Assembly (NCBI GenBank): GCA_031292515.1
Contig: JARLGZ010000269.1
Coordinates: forward strand, 310,001 to 374,000
DNA from: Puia sp.
GTDB taxonomy: Bacteria; Bacteroidota; Bacteroidia; Chitinophagales; Chitinophagaceae
Direction: 5' to 3'
DNA: 64,000 nt
A program made the translations under genes and the position numbers. Position 1 is the stretch's first letter; every line of letters begins with the position of its first letter. The notes below the pieces were generated by a model, which worked only from the letters and a program-made list of their open reading frames with translations, had not been told where the DNA came from and ran no database searches. Below are positions 26,461 through 35,302 of the stretch, piece by piece.

Positions 26461-29211
26461 TTAATTACTGCCCTTCACCACCTTCTTCGTAATCATCTTC
26501 CCCGCATACTGCGCCTGCAACGCATAGGTCCCGTTCGACAACCCCGTCAACCCATAAAGACTGATCGGGTTCAGACCCTGGCTAACAGCGGCGGTCTCCT
26601 GCCTGATCACCCGGCCGTACATGTCCACCAGCGTAAACAGGGCGACACCATTGCCTTCCGCGGGCGCTATGAGCTCGAATGACAAATGGTCGGAAAAGGG
26701 ATTGAGCAGGGATTTGATGTCATAGCCAAGATCGGTAGTGCTCAGCAGGATCGTGTTGCTGTAAGTATGATAGTTGTTGCTGGTGATATTGATCCGGTAA
26801 TAAGCCGGCCCATTTAACGGGGTGGGGTCGTTGAAATGATAGGCAGCACCGGTCTCAGACGAGGTGCCGCTCACCGTTCCGATCGCGGTAAAATTTGTCT
26901 GGTCACTGCTTCGCTCCACGATATAGCTGACACCTTCGACTTCATTGGTGCTGACCCATTGCAAGGCCGCATAGCCATTGTCAAGCCGTCCGGTAAAAGA
27001 ACGAATGTTTGTCGGAAGCGCGATCATGCAATTGACCCCGTTGATGATCTTCGGTGTCAACGTGATAAAAGAACAGTTGGCATTCGACAGGTTATCGACA
27101 GAGCTTGCAATAATGATCCTGTATTTTATAATTGTATTGCCGGTGGCTTGGGGGATACGGAAATAGCGGGTAACGAGATACTCATACTGACCGCTGGTTG
27201 AATTATAAACAGGAGTGCCTACGCCACTGGGAGGATTGCCCAGGGTGTCATTGCCCGGAGAAGTCCAGGTCGATCCCCCATCCGTACTTTGTTGCAGCAT
27301 CCATTGGGTGTAGTTATTAAAAAAGGAGACGACCTTAAAACGCACGGTATCGTCCGATCCCTGGCAAAGCGTGTCGGGCTTGTTCGGCGTAAGCACCATA
27401 TTCGGCGAACAGGTAGCCACGCCGATATCATCGATCGCCCAGTCATTACCACCGCCACCGGGGGCGTCGTTCCGGATATTGATGACCATCGAGGTCTGAT
27501 TGGGTCCCGTCAGATAGGTGAACCCCTTCTGAACCCATTGGCCTGTATACAGGATATTACCCGTGGTATAATAGTCATACCCGTTTATATTAAAAGTCAG
27601 GTTGGGATGCACGCCGGATGAATCTCCTGTGGCCGTGGGGATATACCCGCTCGAAGTCGCACCGACCCCGTTCGAGTCGCAACCGCATTTCGAACAGATA
27701 TTCCGGAACCAGGCTGTATATTGATAATAAGTATTGGGACAAAGATTGGAGACCGTATCGAGGTAAGCCGTATCGGTTTTATAGTTCGCATTGATCACTA
27801 CCATATACCCGCCCGAAGCTCCGGCATTGTCGTCGGTGGCAGGGTTGCCGAGCAGGGGATTGGCGGCGCCGGTGTGGTCGCCGATGATATCCCAAACGCT
27901 GAATATCCTGTGAGAGGGATTTAAAGAGTTATCAGGATAGGCATAGGCATTGCTGGTGGAGTAGCCCGTGGCGGTAGTGGTACCTCCGCTCGTATTATTT
28001 GAGACCCCGTAGTGATCGTCATTCGGCATGCCCGCCGTACTGCTGAAAGTGGCGTAAGTATAGTTGCCGGGCACCTTGCTGGAAGCGACCCTGTCCTTCG
28101 CGTTGCCGGATCCGAATGTTCCGCCATATTCGGAAATAAGCGCATTATTGCCGGCAGTGTTGGAGCAGATGCCATAATTGTAATAGACGGCCAGCGGATC
28201 GGATGGAAAAACGATCTGGGTGGCCGGGCCGCCGGTACTATACTTATTGTACTGGAACGTGCCGTTCCCGATATCGATGATTGTGCCGTAGGCATTGGAA
28301 GCATTTACCAGCACCCGGTACGAGGCGACGATGATACAGGTTCCCCCGTAAAAGGAAGGTTTGTTGGTGTTGGCGACATTGCCGCCGGTCGTTGCCGTGG
28401 CGCCGTTCCCGAAATTGATGGTCACCGCCGTTCCCGACAGCGTTCCTCCGTCTCCGTCCGAAGCGTCCGTCAGCTGCTTGTAGATCTTTCCTTCATTGGT
28501 TAATATCCGGATCGTTCCCGGCAGGTAGGTAGTATTCGCCGGGATATTATCGGTAAAGGAACAGGCATAGGCAGTATTGGCCTTCACGACAAAAGTGGCC
28601 CGGATTTCCAGGGTGTCCCCGGGCTGAACCGTACCGCCACTGTTCCCCTTGCTGATATTCAGGTAACTTTTTCCGTAATCGATCGTAGGCGATGCCTGGT
28701 CGGTAATACAGATATTGAAGCCCCAGGTGTTGCCGGTACTCGACGAGGCGGCATTGCTATATATCCTGATATAGTATACGGTTCCTATCGTCAGCCCGGA
28801 CCCGCCGACAGCGCTGAGGGTGTTCAGGCTGTTTCCGCTGACGCAGGCCAGCGAAGTAAAGCTGCCGCAGGTTCCCGAAAATAGTTGCATTCTTACACCC
28901 GCCTGTGTAAAATTCAAACCGACGCCGGTCAAACTGATCGTCGGAAAAGGGCTGTTGGCTGTAAACGAATACCATACATCCGGGGAGGAGGCGTTTCCGC
29001 AATTCGTAGCAATCCCGGTACTGGCGGTCGCGCCCTTTAATGTTCCGGGGATCGTTGAACAGGTGGCCGCGGAAGTCACGACCGTGGCATTCGCGCAGAG
29101 GTCATTGGCCGGAGCCTGGGCGGACGATTTGCCATATAGGAAGAAAAGAGTGTATAACAGTAAGCCCAACGTCTTGCAACGACACGCAATTACGGGTATA
29201 ATTGTCTTCAT
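26461..29211 (-). CDS. Large secreted multi-domain protein with T9SS sorting domain
   Basis: A 916-aa protein. The signal peptide ends near SSAQ (residue ~32). It is followed by an APANDLCANATVV domain (to ~170) of the jelly-roll/PPC-like kind common in Bacteroidota surface proteins. A middle region (~175-345) looks like a DUF11-type adhesin repeat (GDTLEIRATFVVKANTAYACSFTDNIPANTTYLPG). A carbohydrate-binding-like jelly roll follows (~380-600, ending GGGGNDWAIDDIGVATC). Then come an Ig-like segment, a fibronectin-like module and a type A sorting domain (LNPFSDHLSFEL to GTYALQAQYAGK...KVVKG). It is probably a surface adhesin. No catalytic motif is seen. Confidence 0.85.
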   Translation of the reverse strand: MKTIIPVIACRCKTLGLLLYTLFFLYGKSSAQAPANDLCANATVVTSAATCSTIPGTLKGATASTGIATNCGNASSPDVWYSFTANSPFPTISLTGVGLNFTQAGVRMQLFSGTCGSFTSLACVSGNSLNTLSAVGGSGLTIGTVYYIRIYSNAASSSTGNTWGFNICITDQASPTIDYGKSYLNISKGNSGGTVQPGDTLEIRATFVVKANTAYACSFTDNIPANTTYLPGTIRILTNEGKIYKQLTDASDGDGGTLSGTAVTINFGNGATATTGGNVANTNKPSFYGGTCIIVASYRVLVNASNAYGTIIDIGNGTFQYNKYSTGGPATQIVFPSDPLAVYYNYGICSNTAGNNALISEYGGTFGSGNAKDRVASSKVPGNYTYATFSSTAGMPNDDHYGVSNNTSGGTTTATGYSTSNAYAYPDNSLNPSHRIFSVWDIIGDHTGAANPLLGNPATDDNAGASGGYMVVINANYKTDTAYLDTVSNLCPNTYYQYTAWFRNICSKCGCDSNGVGATSSGYIPTATGDSSGVHPNLTFNINGYDYYTTGNILYTGQWVQKGFTYLTGPNQTSMVINIRNDAPGGGGNDWAIDDIGVATCSPNMVLTPNKPDTLCQGSDDTVRFKVVSFFNNYTQWMLQQSTDGGSTWTSPGNDTLGNPPSGVGTPVYNSTSGQYEYLVTRYFRIPQATGNTIIKYRIIIASSVDNLSNANCSFITLTPKIINGVNCMIALPTNIRSFTGRLDNGYAALQWVSTNEVEGVSYIVERSSDQTNFTAIGTVSGTSSETGAAYHFNDPTPLNGPAYYRINITSNNYHTYSNTILLSTTDLGYDIKSLLNPFSDHLSFELIAPAEGNGVALFTLVDMYGRVIRQETAAVSQGLNPISLYGLTGLSNGTYALQAQYAGKMITKKVVKGSN

Positions 29212-29490
29212 ACGTACTGGATTATAGGGTTCTCACAGGTCTGGATCAGTCGATTGCAGATACGTTCTTCTACTGAAATCGGATTCCTCCGCTTGGATAA
29301 AAACAGGTTCCTCCGCAATTAATATTATCTGCAATCTTTGGTATAAAGTTACATACTATATCATTCAATCGCAATCGTATTAATACGATCCGAAAATGGG
29401 GCTTTACGCCTTTTTGACAGGAATTTTTGCTGTTTTTTGTGCGCCGGGAGGGTATTACTTTACAGGCGGCTTTCTAATATCCATACACCT

Positions 29491-31230
29491 ATGAAGAAAC
29501 CTTTCCTGCCCTGCCTGGGTCTGATCCTGTGCGGCTGTTTTGCAGCAAAGGCCCAGCAGACGTTTACCGAAAACGGCGAGACCTTCAAACTCGACACCCT
29601 GTATCCCGATCCCACCACAGGCGCGACGGCTATGAACACCCCCTGGGAGGTGCTGTATGGCCCGGATGATTCGCTATGGGTCACCGAGGCCCACAATTAC
29701 AGGATATGGAAAATACACCCGGGAAATAAAGGGAGCCGTATGATCCTCGACCTCAACGGAAAGAAAGACTTCACAAACCCGCCCGCCTGGCCCCAGGGAG
29801 GACTGATGGGGCTCGCGATCCATCCCGGGTTCTACACCGGGAAACCCTGGATTTACATCGCCTATGTCTACCACCTGGTGGGCTGCAACGCCGGGGCCGC
29901 CCCCTGCAGCTACAACACGAAGATCGTTCGCTACAGCTACAACGCGGCCAATGGCTCCTTGTCCTATATGGACGATGTGATCAGCGGTTTGAACGGCAGC
30001 AATGACCATAACTCGGGCCGCCTGCGGATCGATCCGCTGGTAGAATCCGATGGCAAATACCATCTCTATTACACGATCGGCGATATGGGCGCGGGGAATC
30101 TGGCCAATGTCAACCGTCAAAACAATGCGCAGGATACGACGATCCTGGAAGGCAAGGTCTTGCGGCTGAACACCGAACCTGACGCTGCACAAACAGGCGG
30201 TGCGGAGTGGATTCCGGATGACAATCCTTTCCCCGCAGGGGGCGCTGCCACCAATAAGTCGGCTATCTATTCCTACGGGCACCGGAATCCCCAGGGCCTG
30301 GTCTTCGGCTCCGTGGACGGAGGCGCCTCCTATCATCTCTACAGCAGCGAACACGGCGACCAGTCAGACGATGAAGTGAACATCATCTGGCCGCACACGA
30401 ATTATGGCTGGCCTAAGGTAGCCGGTCTTTGCGATGACAATTATACCTCCACCACGAACGATTCGATGTACCTCGCAGGGAAGTCCGTCATCAATGAGAC
30501 ATCTTTTTGCGCCACGCATGACGTCCAGGAACCCATCTTCTCGTTCTACAACTGGAGCCGTCATGACAATAAGGTCTCGGGAGCCCTGGGCAATATGTCC
30601 TGGCCGACGATCGCGCCCGCGAGTATCGCCTTCTACGACCAGGGAGGCATCCCGAACTGGAGATATTCCCTGCTGATCCCTTCCCTGAAAAATGGACTGT
30701 TCCGGCTGAAATTGAAAGCCGATGGCCTGTCCGTCGATAGCAGCGCCGCCGCCGATACCATCCACTACCTGGCCGGATACCGTCTCCGGAACATAACGAT
30801 CGCCCCTACGGGAGACACCTTGTTCGTGGCCGTGGACAATTCCTGCTGTACCCTCGGCAACCCGGGCATCATCGGCAACTCGGTGGCCTCGCCCGGACAG
30901 GGATATATCCTGCGCCTGGTCTACCTGACCGTGCTTGCGCTGAAAGGCAATCCACCACCCGAAGGACCCTCTCCCGGAGATAAGCCATCAGGAGTGAAAG
31001 TGTATCCCAACCCTGCCAGCAAATATCTTCGGGTCGATTGCAGCGGGGAGGTCCGCAATCCCCTCCTCGTCCGTCTCTACGATATGACCAGCCGCCTCGT
31101 TTTCGAAGAACAAAGCGCCGGCGACAGCTTTACCCTGGACATCCATACGCTCAAAACGGGCATTTATATTTTTAAGCTGTATGACCACGGTGCGCAGCTG
31201 ATTACAACCGAAAAGATCGTCGTCTTTTAA
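29491..31230 (+). CDS. Secreted glucose/sorbosone-type (PQQ) dehydrogenase with T9SS sorting domain
   Basis: A 579-aa protein. The signal peptide (LGLILCGCFAAKAQ) is followed by a six-bladed soluble aldose dehydrogenase domain (~40-490). Family marks are PWEVLYGPDDSLWVTE, the catalytic-His segment NGSNDHNSGRLRIDP, and YGHRNPQGLVF followed by SSEHGDQSDDEVNII. Relatives bind PQQ and Ca2+ and oxidise aldose sugars outside the cytoplasm. The C-terminus (VKVYPNPASKYLRVD to GIYIFKLYDHG...EKIVVF) is a T9SS domain. I chose ATG 29491 because the signal peptide begins there. The exact substrate is unknown. Confidence 0.9.
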   Translation: MKKPFLPCLGLILCGCFAAKAQQTFTENGETFKLDTLYPDPTTGATAMNTPWEVLYGPDDSLWVTEAHNYRIWKIHPGNKGSRMILDLNGKKDFTNPPAWPQGGLMGLAIHPGFYTGKPWIYIAYVYHLVGCNAGAAPCSYNTKIVRYSYNAANGSLSYMDDVISGLNGSNDHNSGRLRIDPLVESDGKYHLYYTIGDMGAGNLANVNRQNNAQDTTILEGKVLRLNTEPDAAQTGGAEWIPDDNPFPAGGAATNKSAIYSYGHRNPQGLVFGSVDGGASYHLYSSEHGDQSDDEVNIIWPHTNYGWPKVAGLCDDNYTSTTNDSMYLAGKSVINETSFCATHDVQEPIFSFYNWSRHDNKVSGALGNMSWPTIAPASIAFYDQGGIPNWRYSLLIPSLKNGLFRLKLKADGLSVDSSAAADTIHYLAGYRLRNITIAPTGDTLFVAVDNSCCTLGNPGIIGNSVASPGQGYILRLVYLTVLALKGNPPPEGPSPGDKPSGVKVYPNPASKYLRVDCSGEVRNPLLVRLYDMTSRLVFEEQSAGDSFTLDIHTLKTGIYIFKLYDHGAQLITTEKIVVF

Positions 31231-31412
31231 CCTTTTTTGTCATCCGGTTTGCAGACGATTATGGAATAGGTGTAAAGCCTTAGCATTGCGAATCCGCCTG
31301 CAATATTCCGGGATTATATTTTCGGGGCGGTCGGATAAATCCGCGTCTTGTAAGTATCTTCAAAGCATAATCGGCGTTGTGGGAATCTCTGTAGGGAAGT
31401 TTCACCGGGTTA

Positions 31413-33011
31413 ATGTTTTGCATGCAGGAAATCATCGGTTTTTTTGGTAAATTATTTGACAGCGCCGACTGGCCGCCCCGCTGGCATTGCGGTAAATGGA
31501 CCGGTCTGGCCGGCTGGTTATACATCATCAGCGACCTCTTGATCTGGGCAGCCTATTTTGCGATCCCTCTCCTGTTGCTCCGCTTCATCATTCAACGGCT
31601 GAGACAGCGGCGATCCGCAAAGTTGATTTTTTTATTCGCAGCTTTTATATTGGCCTGCGGCTCGACCCATTTCCTGGACGCAATGGCCTTCTGGATACCG
31701 ATGTATCGGCTTTCCGCGCTCCTGCGTGCCGTCACCGCCGTCGTCAGCTGGCTCACCGTTTTCAGCCTGATCAGGGTGTTGCCCTATGCCTCCTCCCTAA
31801 AAGATCCGCGACTGCTCGAGGCCGAGATCGAAATGCGGAAAAAAGCCGAAACCGAGTTGCAACAAAAAAATGAACAGGTGGAGGAAAGCAGGCAGACCTT
31901 CAAAAATGCATTCGAGTATTCATCCATCGGCATTGCGCTGGTAAGTCCCGAAGGCCGGTGGCTCGATGTGAACCATGCGGTTTGCAATATGTTCGGCTAT
32001 ACGAAGGAAGAGCTGTCACACCTTAGCTTCCAGGATATCACCCATCCCGATGACCTGGCCATGGACCTCGATCAGGTGGCCCGTCTTCTCCGCGGCGAAT
32101 TGGAGACCTACCGGATGGAGAAAAGATATTATGCGAAAGACGGCGCGATCGTGTGGGCCCTGTTGTCGGTTTCGCTGGTATGGAAAGATGAAAAGCCCTC
32201 TTTTTTTATTTCCCAGATCGTGGATATTACAGCCAACAGGCGGTTGCAGGAAGAAGTGGAAAAGAAAAACATCGAACTCCGCCAAGCCAATGAAGACCTG
32301 CAGATTCATATTGCGAGGATCAGCGAATTCAACAGGATCGTCGGGCATAACCTGCGTGGGCCCGCCTCCTCCCTCATAAACCTGGCGGATTACCTGGACA
32401 AAAGCGATAATGAAACAGACAGGAATTTCCTGCTGTCACGGGTGAAAGGCACTGCCGGCATGATTATCCATACCCTCAACGACCTCAAGGAATTCCTGGA
32501 GATACAATTGAACCAGGAACAGCATTTCGGCCCGGTGGGGTTCAAAGAGACCCTCAACAACGCCATGCGGATGTTGGATGAACAGATCCTTGAGGCCGAT
32601 CCGCTTATCAATGTCTCGTTCGATATCGGCGAAGTCGGGATGCCCAGGGCTTACCTCGAAAGCATATTCTACAACCTGCTCAGCAACGCGATAAAATACC
32701 GGGATCGCGCAAGACCCCTGGTGATCGACATCAAATCTGCCTGGCAGGCCGGATCCGCCGACGAACCCGCTGGTTACATCCTATTGACGATAAAAGACAA
32801 TGGCATTGGAATTGACATGAATAAATTCGGCAAAGAAGTATTTAAATACAAAACGATGTTTCACAAGGGTTACGAGAGCAGCGGCGTGGGGCTTTTTTTG
32901 ACACGGACCCAGATAGAAGCCTGCAACGGCAGGATCGAAATGGAGAGCGAGGCGGGACGGGGAACTACCCTGCGCATTTTTTTTAAAAAGGATAATACAG
33001 GGACGGTATGA
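31413..33011 (+). CDS. Ethylene-receptor-like sensor histidine kinase (EBD-PAS-HK)
   Basis: A 532-aa membrane sensor kinase. Residues 20-125 are three membrane helices that match the ethylene-binding domain of plant ETR1. Asp41, Tyr48, Ile51, Pro52 (ISDLLIWAAYFAIP), Ile79, Cys82 and His86 (FILACGSTHFLDAMAFW) correspond to ETR1 Asp25, Tyr32, Ile35, Pro36, Ile62, Cys65 and His69. In ETR1, Cys65 and His69 bind the Cu(I) that holds ethylene. A coiled coil (~130-165), one PAS domain (~165-285), a phosphoacceptor helix (His312 in VGHNLRGPASSLINL) and an ATPase domain (NLLSNAIKYRD, DNGIGID, GVGLFL) follow. A receiver gene lies 34 bp downstream. An alternative ATG is at 31422. The domain is clear; ethylene as ligand is inference. 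Confidence 0.92.
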   Translation: MFCMQEIIGFFGKLFDSADWPPRWHCGKWTGLAGWLYIISDLLIWAAYFAIPLLLLRFIIQRLRQRRSAKLIFLFAAFILACGSTHFLDAMAFWIPMYRLSALLRAVTAVVSWLTVFSLIRVLPYASSLKDPRLLEAEIEMRKKAETELQQKNEQVEESRQTFKNAFEYSSIGIALVSPEGRWLDVNHAVCNMFGYTKEELSHLSFQDITHPDDLAMDLDQVARLLRGELETYRMEKRYYAKDGAIVWALLSVSLVWKDEKPSFFISQIVDITANRRLQEEVEKKNIELRQANEDLQIHIARISEFNRIVGHNLRGPASSLINLADYLDKSDNETDRNFLLSRVKGTAGMIIHTLNDLKEFLEIQLNQEQHFGPVGFKETLNNAMRMLDEQILEADPLINVSFDIGEVGMPRAYLESIFYNLLSNAIKYRDRARPLVIDIKSAWQAGSADEPAGYILLTIKDNGIGIDMNKFGKEVFKYKTMFHKGYESSGVGLFLTRTQIEACNGRIEMESEAGRGTTLRIFFKKDNTGTV

Positions 33012-33045
33012 GGGATAACACAGGAAGAAAAAAAGATAAAAAAAT

Positions 33046-33459
33046 ATGAACCAACAACTTCAGACTGCGGGAATCATTGACGACGATGAGATCTATCAAC
33101 TGGTAATGAAGAGGACGATCGAACAATCAGGACTGGTAAAGTCCGTTCTCCAGTTTTATGACGGGGAAGAAGCCATCTATTTTTTTAAGGAAAAACAGAC
33201 GTCCACGGGGATGCTGCCCGAAATGATCCTCCTGGACCTCAATATGCCGTATATGAATGGATGGCAGTTCCTGGATGAATTTCTGAAGATCGAATTTGAA
33301 AAAGATTATAAACTGAGCATCTTTATCGTCACCTCTTCCTCGACCACCGAGGAGATAGACCGGGCAAAGGACTATAGCATTGTCTCGGGGTATCACATAA
33401 AACCCATCTCGAAAGACACTTTTGCGGAAATGGTGAAGACGGTCATGAGGGCCGCTTAA
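33046..33459 (+). CDS. Single-domain response regulator, partner of the ethylene-receptor-like kinase
   Basis: A 137-aa CheY-like receiver with no output domain. It has an acidic pocket IDDDE (11-15), phospho-acceptor Asp64 in ILLDLNMPYMNGW, Thr/Ser in IVTSSS and Lys in HIKPIS. It starts 34 bp after the kinase stop and is clearly co-transcribed with it. With no DNA-binding domain it must act by protein contact or pass phosphate on to another protein. The next gene (fumC) is convergent, and the stop codons are only ~10 bp apart. Confidence 0.94.
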   Translation: MNQQLQTAGIIDDDEIYQLVMKRTIEQSGLVKSVLQFYDGEEAIYFFKEKQTSTGMLPEMILLDLNMPYMNGWQFLDEFLKIEFEKDYKLSIFIVTSSSTTEEIDRAKDYSIVSGYHIKPISKDTFAEMVKTVMRAA

Positions 33460-33469
33460 AACAGGGTTT

Positions 33470-34870
33470 CTATTGGATTTTTCCCACCATGTCCTCGGGT
33501 TTTACCCACTCATCGAACTGTTCGGGGGTGACATATCCGAGCCTGACCGCCATTTCTTTCAGGGTAGTCCCTTCCTTATGGGCTTTCTGGGCGATCTCGG
33601 CGGCTTTATAGTATCCGATCCTGGTATTGAGGGCCGTTACCAGCATCAGGGAATTGTTCACATGCTGTCTGATATTGGCTTCGATGGGCTCGATCCCGCT
33701 GGCGCAACGCTCGGCAAAACTGACACAGCCGTCACCGATCAGTCGCGCACTGTGGAGGAAATTATAGATCATGACGGGTTTGAACACATTCAGCTCGAAA
33801 TGACCGGTCGCCCCGCCTATATTAATGGCTACGTCATTCCCCAACACCTGAGCGGCGATCATCGTAAGCGCCTCACACTGGGTAGGATTCACCTTTCCGG
33901 GCATGATGGAAGAACCGGGCTCGTTATCGGGGATATGGATCTCTCCGATACCGGCACGGGGACCGGAAGATAACATCCGGATATCATTGGCGATCTTCAT
34001 CAGGCTTACCGCCACCGTTTTCAGGGCGCCATGCGCTTCTACGATCGCATCATGCGCAGCCAGCGCTTCGAATTTATTCTCTGCCGTTACAAAGGGCAGG
34101 CCGGTCAGCCTGGCGATCCACCTGGCCACATTCTCGGGATACATCGGCGGGGTATTGATACCCGTACCTACCGCCGTACCGCCCAGGGCCAGCTCAGACA
34201 AATGTGCAAGCGTATTTTTGATGGCTTTCAATCCATGGTTCAACTGAGCGATATACCCGCTGAACTCCTGCCCCAGGGTCAGGGGAGTGGCATCCATGAA
34301 ATGCGTACGTCCGATCTTCACCACATTCATGAATTTCCTGCTTTTCTCCGCCAGCGTGTCCCGGAGTAACTCGATACCCGGGATCGTCGTTTCGAGCAAT
34401 ATCTTATAGGCGGCAATATGCATTGCCGTAGGGAAAGTATCATTGGAAGATTGGGACTTGTTCACATCGTCGTTCGGGTGCAGGACCTTTTCCTTGTCCG
34501 TTAACTTACCCCCGGAGAGGACATGCCCACGATAGGCGACGACTTCATTGACATTCATATTGCTCTGGGTACCACTGCCCGTCTGCCACACCACCAGGGG
34601 GAACCACTGGTCCAGCGATCCTGTCAGGATCTCGTCACATACTTTTCCGATCAGGTCGGACTTTTCTTTGGGTAATACCCCCGCTTCCAGGTTGGTCAGG
34701 GCCGCCGCCTTTTTCAGGTACGCAAATGCCTTGATGATCTCTTTCGGCATCCGGTTGATATCCTGCGCGATCTTGAAATTCTCTATGCTGCGCTGTGTCT
34801 GTGCTCCGTAATAGGCATCAGCAGGCACGCTGACTTCGCCCATCGTATCTTTCTCTATTCTGTATTCCAT
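33470..34870 (-). CDS. fumC: Class II fumarate hydratase
   Basis: Interconverts fumarate and malate in the TCA cycle. The 466 aa protein, starting at [28 protein letters not shown], is the usual FumC length. The superfamily signature [13 protein letters not shown] is near residue 318, and the substrate-site motifs [14 protein letters not shown] and [19 protein letters not shown] are present. I chose ATG 34870; the frame remains open 49 codons further upstream, but that stretch is the intergenic 7-bp repeat element and not protein. Confidence 0.96.
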   Translation of the reverse strand: MEYRIEKDTMGEVSVPADAYYGAQTQRSIENFKIAQDINRMPKEIIKAFAYLKKAAALTNLEAGVLPKEKSDLIGKVCDEILTGSLDQWFPLVVWQTGSGTQSNMNVNEVVAYRGHVLSGGKLTDKEKVLHPNDDVNKSQSSNDTFPTAMHIAAYKILLETTIPGIELLRDTLAEKSRKFMNVVKIGRTHFMDATPLTLGQEFSGYIAQLNHGLKAIKNTLAHLSELALGGTAVGTGINTPPMYPENVARWIARLTGLPFVTAENKFEALAAHDAIVEAHGALKTVAVSLMKIANDIRMLSSGPRAGIGEIHIPDNEPGSSIMPGKVNPTQCEALTMIAAQVLGNDVAINIGGATGHFELNVFKPVMIYNFLHSARLIGDGCVSFAERCASGIEPIEANIRQHVNNSLMLVTALNTRIGYYKAAEIAQKAHKEGTTLKEMAVRLGYVTPEQFDEWVKPEDMVGKIQ

Positions 34871-34907
34871 ATAATCCCGATTTTGCGGCGTAAAGGTAGG
34901 GAATATT

Positions 34908-35216
34908 TTAGTGAGTGATGAGTAGTCAGTAGTGAGTCTGTCGTTGCCGGTTCTGATTACCCCGGAGCGTGCAGCCTGTTTTGAATAACGGGTGGACGGT
35001 AGTGAGTGGAGCGTCACCAGGCGTAATCAGTAGTGAGTACTGAGTAGAGCGTAATCAACGCCCGGTGACCATTGGAGGGACCGGGGCAGGAGGTGACGAG
35101 TTGTCTGGCGGGCAGGTTCCCGGCGACGGCGAGATGGGTAGCGCCGCCCGCAAACACATATAAATTATTAATCCTATTAAAAGCTACTCACCACTCACCA
35201 CTCACTACTCACTATG
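34908..35216. repeat. Inverted-arm element of the 7-bp repeat family
   Basis: The left arm (34910-34937, AGTGAGTGATGAGTAGTCAG) and further GTGAGT runs near 35000 and 35025-35045 face an inverted right arm (35186-35215, CTACTCACCACTCACCACTC). The GC-rich core has no gene. It fills the divergent gap between fumC and the M16 protease gene. The remaining 35217-35302 is AT-rich and should hold the M16 promoter. Confidence 0.8.
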
Positions 35217-35302
35217 CCCGATTGCCATTTCGTATATGTTTTTTAAAAAACCGGGGCCTTTTATCGTAAAAAACACTTACTTTATCGGCTTATTTTTAAA
35301 CC

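Noticed and set aside
26461-31230. Polysaccharide utilisation locus
   Set aside because: No SusC/SusD pair or glycoside hydrolase occurs in the window; the sugar dehydrogenase and adhesin alone do not define one.
34871-35017. Longer fumC N-terminus
   Set aside because: The extra 49 codons are the intergenic heptamer element; the FumC fold begins at [11 protein letters not shown].
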